DNA of 32,011 nt, from contig NZHC01000083.1 of assembly GCA_002689655.1 (NCBI GenBank), positions 1 to 32,011 of the forward strand, in the 5' to 3' direction. The notes beneath the pieces are model-generated. The model saw nothing but the letters and a program-made list of their open reading frames with translations. It was not told where the DNA came from and did not search any database. The DNA is from Rhodopirellula sp. (GTDB taxonomy: Bacteria > Planctomycetota > Planctomycetia > Pirellulales > Pirellulaceae). The position numbers and the translations under genes were made by a program. Of this stretch, positions 26,471-32,011 are shown piece after piece (the first letter of the stretch is position 1; the number at the start of each line of letters is the position of its first letter).

Positions 26471-27427
26471 ATGGCATCAGCTATGGGCCAAGAAACGACT
26501 GATGGGCCAGCCCAGAACGCATCAGACCGAACACAGACTGAGTCGCGGGTTCATCAACGGGCGGCTGAACGCGAGAAATTACGGACCAGCCGTTTTGATC
26601 TAGTCACCTCGTTTCTGATGGCCCTGATCCTGTTCATCGGTACGCTGACGCTGATGGTCGTCATTATCTTCTTGACGACCCGCTGGGCATTTCCGCCTCG
26701 GCCAATTGAGCCCATCATTGAGAACCCAGCCGGACGGGGTGAAAATCCAGAGGGTTTCGAACGCGATTTCGAGCCACCAGGGGCAGAGGAAGTTGAAGAG
26801 TTGATGGAGCCGACGCTGCAAGACACGATCGAGGCTGTGACAGATGCTGTGAGTTCGGTAGCGGCCACTCTCGTCACGACCGATACCACGGCAACTGCAA
26901 CGACAGCCGGCACAGGGGCGGGAGATAGTCGTCCCCCGGGCCCTCCTGGAGAAGGAGAGGATATTATCCCGCGGTTCGAACGATGGCAGCTGAATTTCAC
27001 TGCACGTGATATTGGCTTATATGCAAAGCAACTGGACTTTTACAAAATTGAGCTCGGAGCGATCGGTGGGTCGATTCAGGGGGTCGATGTTGCGAGTAAT
27101 CTTTCGGGTAGCCCTAAGAAATATCGGGTTGTGAAGACCGAGGATGAGAAAAGGCTTTATTTCATGTGGAATAGTCCAAGTCCTCTGATGCAGTTTGACA
27201 GGCAATTGCTGGGTAAGGCCGGAATTCCGCTGCCGAATCGTCAAATGCTCAAATTCATTCCAACGCAGTTGGAAAATGAGTTGGCTCAAATCGAAAAGAA
27301 TTATTGGGAGTCAAAAGGATATAACTCCGTGACTCAAATCGCGAAAACGGTCTTTGAGAGTAAAGCAGATGGACGCGGCTACAAATTTGAGGTCATTAGT
27401 CAGCGTTATCGAAAACCAAAAAAGTAG
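26471..27427 (+). CDS. Single-pass membrane protein with TonB-like topology
   Basis: The 318 residues have a hydrophilic cytoplasmic N-terminus (1-42), one strong membrane helix (about 44-70), then a Pro/Glu-rich linker (75-115). A Thr/Ala/Gly/Pro low-complexity stretch (about 125-165) precedes a folded C-terminal domain of about 150 residues (ERWQLNFTARDIGLYAKQLDF...KFEVISQRYRKPKK). The order (short cytoplasmic tail, single helix, extended linker, terminal domain) and the position upstream of exbB/exbD mimic TonB or TolA, but the sequence shows no TonB C-terminal motif. It follows the toroid/HEAT gene by 66 bases. A force-transducing role is inference. Confidence 0.7.
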   Translation: MASAMGQETTDGPAQNASDRTQTESRVHQRAAEREKLRTSRFDLVTSFLMALILFIGTLTLMVVIIFLTTRWAFPPRPIEPIIENPAGRGENPEGFERDFEPPGAEEVEELMEPTLQDTIEAVTDAVSSVAATLVTTDTTATATTAGTGAGDSRPPGPPGEGEDIIPRFERWQLNFTARDIGLYAKQLDFYKIELGAIGGSIQGVDVASNLSGSPKKYRVVKTEDEKRLYFMWNSPSPLMQFDRQLLGKAGIPLPNRQMLKFIPTQLENELAQIEKNYWESKGYNSVTQIAKTVFESKADGRGYKFEVISQRYRKPKK

Positions 27428-27535
27428 GCCCATCGCACGCTTGACCTTGCCAAAGGTTGCTGAGTGCTTGGCGGCCTGTCGCAGAAGTTACCCGTGATTG
27501 GTTCCGAATGAGGCACCAAATGACCTAGTCATCCA

Positions 27536-27950
27536 ATGTCCAGAGTCGATCTGAGAAAGCACATGTTGCAGAAGCTGGTATACGGACAATGGCAATCGAT
27601 GGACAGCCGACAGGGGGGAATCGACGATTCACCCCTACGGCTCCTCCCTGAAACTGCGAGATTTGTTCAAAATTGCGGTTCAGGGCCCGTCGAACCAAGA
27701 AGAAAAAACTCAACTCGAATATGCTGTTAGGAGCCGACGGCGGGAAACTGTTAGTCGGATCACCGTCATCATGGTCATCCAAAACCTCGAATCTCGTTTT
27801 AGGTTGTCTCTGATGCTGATGGGCATTGATGATGTCCGTTACTTTTCAAAATGCGATTGGGCCGCAGTGACTGGTCTGAAAGCTCATCACAACGAACTTA
27901 ATATTTCTGGCTACGAAGTTAAGGAACTGACCGCCGATGCTACTTGCTGA
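27536..27950 (+). pseudogene. Small frame-broken gene preceding exbB
   Basis: Two overlapping frames read as one protein of about 137 residues if one base is added to the run of six G at 27613-27618. The first frame, from ATG 27536, gives MSRVDLRKHMLQKLVYGQWQ. The frame after the run gives ESTIHPYGSSLKLRDLFKIA and continues to RRRETVSRITVIMVIQNLES...KELTADATC. The downstream frame ends at 27950, overlapping the exbB start by 14 bases, as expected for a coupled operon gene. I recognise no family. The 510-base span between the TonB-like gene and exbB otherwise has no content. It may be a real gene with a sequencing error or a recent pseudogene. Confidence 0.4.
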
Positions 27951-28647
27951 AATGTCCCTTTTCGAAATTATCTCCAATGCTACTTATGGTGCCCTCGCTG
28001 GGGTCGCTCTCTGGGGGTTGTATTGCATTGTCATTGTCTGGTCACGAGTGAATCAGAAGCGTTTTAAGTCCGAGGAAGAGCAAGACTTCTTCATGGATGA
28101 TGTTGAACAGATGCTTGCTGGCGGAGATTTTGAAGGCGTCACCGAATATTGCGAAGGTGACAAGCGTGCAGTTGCCCAAATTGTAGGGATGGCCGTTGAA
28201 CATCGTGAAATGGGTTACAAGAAGGCTAGGACATTCGTGATGGACCGCTTCCAACGCGATGTGATGAGTGATGTCGAGTACCGGCTCAGTTGGGTTAGTA
28301 CAGTGATCAAAAGTGCCCCCATGATTGGGTTGTTTGGGACCGTGTTCGGAATGATGGGAGCGTTCGAAACGCTTGCGACATCCGAGTCTGTTGAGCCGTC
28401 CGCTTTGGCATCGGATATTAATATTGCTCTTCGCACCACCGCCTGTGGATTGGCTATTGCTATCCCACTCATGATTTTGGTTGCGAACGTCAATATTCGA
28501 ATCGCAAAAATGGAAGATCTGGTAGGTGCAGGTCTGGTCCGCTTCATGACAGTTTACCGGGAAGCACTGACAAAGTATTCGTCTTCACGGGGTGGCGCAG
28601 CAGCTTCAACGGCCGAGCCCATGACGTCACAGTCACGTGTTGAGTGA
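27937..28647 (+). CDS. exbB: MotA/TolQ/ExbB proton-channel family protein
   Basis: The 236 residues have three predicted helices (about 17-37, 118-145 and 160-185) separated by a large cytoplasmic loop, matching ExbB/TolQ. The second helix carries the signature APMIGLFGTVFGMMGAFETL (127-146) and the third IALRTTACGLAIAIPLMILV with the conserved Thr/Ala-Gly region. The pentameric channel couples proton flow to work with ExbD. The C-terminal tail (SRGGAAASTAEPM) is low complexity. AAGGA lies about 11 bases before ATG 27937; MSLFEIIS at 27952 is an alternative start. Two exbD genes follow directly. Confidence 0.92.
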   Translation: MLLAEMSLFEIISNATYGALAGVALWGLYCIVIVWSRVNQKRFKSEEEQDFFMDDVEQMLAGGDFEGVTEYCEGDKRAVAQIVGMAVEHREMGYKKARTFVMDRFQRDVMSDVEYRLSWVSTVIKSAPMIGLFGTVFGMMGAFETLATSESVEPSALASDINIALRTTACGLAIAIPLMILVANVNIRIAKMEDLVGAGLVRFMTVYREALTKYSSSRGGAAASTAEPMTSQSRVE

Positions 28648-28745
28648 AACTTTAGTCGGTGAAACGGAAACCATTCTTCTACTCTGTCGAACTGAAGAAC
28701 GGAAATGATCAAACGCGAAACTTCTGATACCAATTTGACTGAAAG

Positions 28746-29231
28746 ATGAGTGATAACCCAAATCTGATAGAAGACGACGAGGACGACTTCGCGTTGCCTC
28801 GCAAGAAACGTGACGATGACGAGATGGATATCACACCCATGATCGATATCACGTTTCTGCTGTTGATCTTCTTCATTGTTTGCTCAACGATGGATCCCAC
28901 AAAAATCGGTACGATTCCAGAAGCAGATAACGGTCTTGCGATTGCAGCGAAAAACTCCGCCGTCATCTTTATCAACCCAGGCGCGGGTGATGAGGTGATC
29001 CTGTCGCGAATGGATGGTTCGAATTTCAGTACCGATGAAGAAATTCAAGCAACTGAAATCATTGAGTACATCACTGAGGAACTTGAGAAGTCTTTGGGGG
29101 CGAGCAAACAGCATGTGATGCTGTTTGGAGATGCAAATGTAAAAGTTGGGAAGGTAACGCGTGTCCAGAAAATCATCGGAGATGCTTTTGAAGATCTGGA
29201 TTCGACTTACATTGCCGTGAAAGAGCAATGA
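28746..29231 (+). CDS. exbD: ExbD/TolR-family protein
   Basis: The 161 residues begin with an acidic cytoplasmic stretch (NLIEDDEDDFALPRKKRDDD). The ExbD signature DEMDITPMIDITFLLLIFFIV follows, with the proton-relaying Asp34 in the single helix (about 32-50). The periplasmic domain runs from about 55 to 161 (QHVMLFGDANVKVGKVTRVQKIIGDAFE). It is about 100 bases downstream of exbB on the same strand and is the expected rotor/stator partner. Confidence 0.92.
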   Translation: MSDNPNLIEDDEDDFALPRKKRDDDEMDITPMIDITFLLLIFFIVCSTMDPTKIGTIPEADNGLAIAAKNSAVIFINPGAGDEVILSRMDGSNFSTDEEIQATEIIEYITEELEKSLGASKQHVMLFGDANVKVGKVTRVQKIIGDAFEDLDSTYIAVKEQ

Positions 29232-29426
29232 TTTGAAGAAGAGGGTCGGTCACGGAACCCAAGCCCGATGAATGAGGGCTTCTGTGATGCTGCAGCGATT
29301 TTGCATCGGCTTTTCGTTAAGCAGTTTGGAGTCGTTCCTGTGCGTTTGTCAGGGCGTGGAACGCATTTGTTGAGTGGATGCATTTGTTATTGAAACGTTG
29401 TATACGGAATAAACCGGGTTTTCTTA

Positions 29427-30188
29427 ATGTCGATCGAAGTCAGTTGCTTGGAGTGCGGGGCTAGCCACCACGTCAATGATCGGTTGGCGGGGCGTAGCGT
29501 GCGTTGCCCTAACTGCGATGTAGTCGTGGCTGTGCCCGAGAAAATGGTTGAAGCGGAAATCGGTGGTGCGGCGACAGCCGGCCATGGTGCTGGTGAAGGT
29601 GAAATCGAGGTTGTTGTTGCTGAACCGATGGCCTCGAATTCCGTAGATAAAGAAGCAGCATCAAGAGGCACTGCCTTGCGGGAAACTGCAAACGCAGTGC
29701 CCCAATCAGTGCAGCCTGCTGTTGAAGAGGATGATGAAATTGATGAGGTTCTGATTCGGAAAAAACGTCCCGAAGAAGAAATGGACATGACGCCGATGGT
29801 GGATGTCACGTTCCTGCTTTTGATCTTCTTCATGGTGACGGCCGCATTCAGCTTGCAGAAGTCAATTGAAATGCCACGTCAGCAAACTGATGCCCCGAGT
29901 ACTTCCGTGGTTGAGGAAGAGGATGACGAATTGGAATCAATCGAAGTTGAGGTTGATGAATTCGGTGGCTTTCTGGTCATCGCCCAGGATTGGGAACGCG
30001 AAACGGTTGGAAAGCAGGGTTTGGTTACGGCTTTTAAAGATGCACTGAGTGCGAGTAAAGACGGTATGCGATTGATTGTCAAAGTCCATGAGATGGCAAA
30101 ACTGCACTCATTGGTCGATGCCATGGATGCGGGGACCATCGCTGGATTCACCGAACTGGAAGTCACGCAAGTTGAGGAGTTTTATTAA
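29427..30188 (+). CDS. ExbD/TolR-family protein with N-terminal zinc ribbon
   Basis: The 253 residues start with a zinc-ribbon-like module: Cys7 and Cys10 in SCLECG, Cys27 and Cys30 in RCPNC (MJ0042-like spacing). A variable acidic and Ala/Gly/Val-rich linker follows (about 40-115), then EEEMDMTPMVDVTFLLLIFFMV with the conserved Asp126 in the single helix (about 125-143). The periplasmic domain runs to the end (KDALSASKDGMRLIVKVHEMAK...). The zinc module sits on the cytoplasmic side. It is the second ExbD after one ExbB, so heteromeric ExbD pairs are possible. Confidence 0.88.
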   Translation: MSIEVSCLECGASHHVNDRLAGRSVRCPNCDVVVAVPEKMVEAEIGGAATAGHGAGEGEIEVVVAEPMASNSVDKEAASRGTALRETANAVPQSVQPAVEEDDEIDEVLIRKKRPEEEMDMTPMVDVTFLLLIFFMVTAAFSLQKSIEMPRQQTDAPSTSVVEEEDDELESIEVEVDEFGGFLVIAQDWERETVGKQGLVTAFKDALSASKDGMRLIVKVHEMAKLHSLVDAMDAGTIAGFTELEVTQVEEFY

Positions 30189-30324
30189 TGACCAACGAAT
30201 ATAACTTGATGACCAACTGAAGCCCTTTTGCCTTAATCAACAGCATCAGCCTGGATCGAACCCCGGCGGTGCCAACGCAGAAAAAATTGACAGATAACTT
30301 TTCACTGTAGAAACCGACAAAGAC

Positions 30325-32011
30325 ATGCTTGCAAACGAATTGATCGACCGCATAGAGCGACTGGGATTGCTTGACCAGGAGATCATCGAAGCCCTTCGCG
30401 AACAATTGGAGCAAAGCGGTACGAGAATCACGCCTGAGGCAGTGGCCAAACTGTTAGTTGATAACGGCCAATTGACGCATTTTCAGGCAACCAAGTTAAT
30501 TGGTGAATTGCGCAGTGGTGAATATGACGAACCGGTCGCGCAAGAGAATCAGGACTCTGATTTGACTGCAGGTGTGGATGAAGTTGTGGTTGAGGAAGTG
30601 GTGCAGGCTGAGCCAGTCGCGATTCCTGTCTTTGAAGCTGAAGCTGTTCCTGTCGAAGCTGTTGCCGTCGAAGTAGCTCCGGTTGAGGTGGAGGCACTGG
30701 GGGGCGGGATGGTGGAGGAAACGCCGAGAGAGCGGCCAACGCCCTCCCGTAAAAAGCCGGAGGAGCCGAAGTCGGTTTGGGACTCGTTCAAAATCTACGG
30801 CTATGTCGCGATCATCATTCTCTTGTTACTGACCTTGGGGGCTGGTTGGTGGATTTTGGGCCGAGAAGATGCTGATGCCTTCATCGCGAGGGCGAACGAT
30901 GCTTACGACAGTCTGACTTACCAATCTGCACAAGATGACTATGTCACCTTCTTGGAAATGTTCGGAGATGATCATCAGTATTCATCTTTGGCTCGTACTC
31001 GTATCACTATGACTGAGCTTTACAAAGCTGCAGAGTTTAAGCAGGAGCCCGAGCAGGCAGTCAATCTGGCCAAAGAAAAGTTGCCTGCCATTGCGGAAGA
31101 GGAGGGGATGAATGAGGAGCGATCGAACCTTGCCCTCTTGATGGTGAAGATTGCGCAAAATCTTGCATCTGCAGCGGGACGTGCCAAAGAGACGACTCGA
31201 AAGCAGGAGCTGCTAGCAGTGCTTGATGAGCAGCGGGAATTGATGAACAACGCGGCTTACATGTCTGCTTCCGATCGCACGAATTTGGAAGGGAAATTGC
31301 TTTCGTTGGAAGAGGATCGGGCTCGCGTTGAGCGTGATATCAATCGAAATATTAGTCTCGATAAGGCTGAGGGGGCGATGATCGCCTCGCTCGCGGGCAA
31401 GGATACTAAAGAGGCTTACGATACCCGTACTGAGCTGCTGCGAAATTTTCCTGACCTAAGGGAAAATGAACGACTTGTCAAATTGATTCTGGAAGCCAGT
31501 GAGATTCAGCAGAGTTTGGTTGGACCCTCAGCTGATTTGCCTGAGGCTGGTGAGGCAGTTGCAGAGGATGGTGGTGTAGAGTCAGTCTTGTTGACCACCT
31601 TGGCAGGAAAAGTTGCTCCGGAGTTGCGTGGAGTCACTCTTTACTTCCGTGCCGGCGGCTCAATTTTGGCGTTTGATGGCGAGAACGGAAAACTTAGATG
31701 GCGGAAGTTTGTTGGATATTCGAAAGAACTACCACCCTTGCGACTCGAAGATGGCGTGCTGCTGAGCGAATCCTCGACTCTCGAAGTTTTGCGTTGCAGT
31801 GAAGACGATGGCCGTGTGTTATGGCGAACAACAGTAGGTGAGCCTTTCTCGCAGCCAATCAGTAACGGTGATGAGATTTACGTATCCACGGATTCCGGCC
31901 GAGTGATCTGTCTGGATGTCGAAACTGGTGATGCAAAATGGGTCACCCAAGTCCCTCAGAATCTCGATATTGCCCCCGGTGTCGATGATCGAGCTAAAAG
32001 GGCTTACGTCG
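30325..32011 (+). CDS. Membrane-anchored PQQ-type beta-propeller protein with kinase-associated N-domain (cut by window edge)
   Basis: The frame from ATG 30325 runs 562 codons off the right edge. Residues 1-65 (LIDRIERLGLLDQEIIEAL...LLVDNGQLTHFQATKLIGEL) match in pattern the helical domain that precedes many planctomycete Ser/Thr kinase domains (the LTxFQAxxLL motif). A Val/Glu/Ala/Pro-rich linker follows (about 75-148), with repeated (A/P)VEAV-type units. One membrane helix lies at about 158-178. A helical region (about 182-400) with TPR-like character (NDAYDSLTYQSAQDDYVTFLEMFGDD) follows. From about 425 come PQQ-like propeller blades (GGSILAFDGENGKLRWRKF, DGRVLWRTTVGEP, GRVICLDVETGDAKW). 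The propeller should be periplasmic. It is last in the ExbB/ExbD co-directional block, 136 bases after the second ExbD gene. Confidence 0.8.
   Translation, partial: MLANELIDRIERLGLLDQEIIEALREQLEQSGTRITPEAVAKLLVDNGQLTHFQATKLIGELRSGEYDEPVAQENQDSDLTAGVDEVVVEEVVQAEPVAIPVFEAEAVPVEAVAVEVAPVEVEALGGGMVEETPRERPTPSRKKPEEPKSVWDSFKIYGYVAIIILLLLTLGAGWWILGREDADAFIARANDAYDSLTYQSAQDDYVTFLEMFGDDHQYSSLARTRITMTELYKAAEFKQEPEQAVNLAKEKLPAIAEEEGMNEERSNLALLMVKIAQNLASAAGRAKETTRKQELLAVLDEQRELMNNAAYMSASDRTNLEGKLLSLEEDRARVERDINRNISLDKAEGAMIASLAGKDTKEAYDTRTELLRNFPDLRENERLVKLILEASEIQQSLVGPSADLPEAGEAVAEDGGVESVLLTTLAGKVAPELRGVTLYFRAGGSILAFDGENGKLRWRKFVGYSKELPPLRLEDGVLLSESSTLEVLRCSEDDGRVLWRTTVGEPFSQPISNGDEIYVSTDSGRVICLDVETGDAKWVTQVPQNLDIAPGVDDRAKRAYV

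Noticed and set aside
1-32011. CRISPR arrays, insertion sequences, rRNA genes
   Set aside because: No regularly spaced repeats, transposase motifs or rRNA signatures were seen anywhere in the window.

Overview
The window looks like part of a planctomycete chromosome, most likely a Pirellulaceae-type marine or freshwater lineage. This rests on gene content, not on a database search. The lineage-typical features are a squalene-cyclase-fold/HEAT protein upstream of ExbB and two ExbD proteins, a PQQ-type propeller protein with the N-terminal helical domain usually found on planctomycete Ser/Thr kinases, a zinc-ribbon/ExbD fusion, a coiled-coil membrane protein, a Tat-exported NHL protein, and weak or absent Shine-Dalgarno sequences at most starts.

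Layout. Bases 1-540 hold the 5' part of an unidentified minus-strand gene with an unusually strong ribosome binding site and a structured leader. This DNA abuts a comM/yifB gene that has lost its C-terminal third. Bases 1834-2835 are a decayed cation/proton antiporter plus CBS-domain remnant with several frame breaks. Next come a PP2C phosphatase (3040-4005), an EamA/DMT exporter (4281-5447), a Tat/NHL protein (minus, to 6572) with a recognisable promoter and operator-like palindrome, a methyltransferase, a PH-domain/TVP38 membrane-protein pair (minus), and a P-loop NTPase overlapping an arrestin-fold membrane protein.

The middle (11296-23971) is mostly housekeeping: purQ, a DCC1-type thiol oxidoreductase, a large coiled-coil membrane protein, sucA, an ABC-F ATPase, a DusB-type tRNA dihydrouridine synthase, a phosphodiesterase-superfamily protein with non-canonical metal-site residues, and an AgcS-type symporter. 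tRNA-Phe(GAA) lies at 24438-24510 on the minus strand.

The right end (24704-32011) is a co-directional block. It runs: exported alpha/alpha-toroid plus HEAT protein, single-pass protein with TonB-like topology, frame-broken small gene, ExbB, ExbD, zinc-ribbon-ExbD, and a membrane-anchored PQQ-propeller protein cut by the window edge. The arrangement suggests a proton-motive-force-driven envelope machine whose force-transmitting and periplasmic parts are lineage-specific. This is the strongest candidate for an undescribed system here. The second candidate is the overlapping P-loop NTPase/arrestin-fold pair.

Two genes (the antiporter remnant and the small gene before exbB) are each broken at a run of G/C that appears one base too short, so either true decay or homopolymer sequencing error should be considered.
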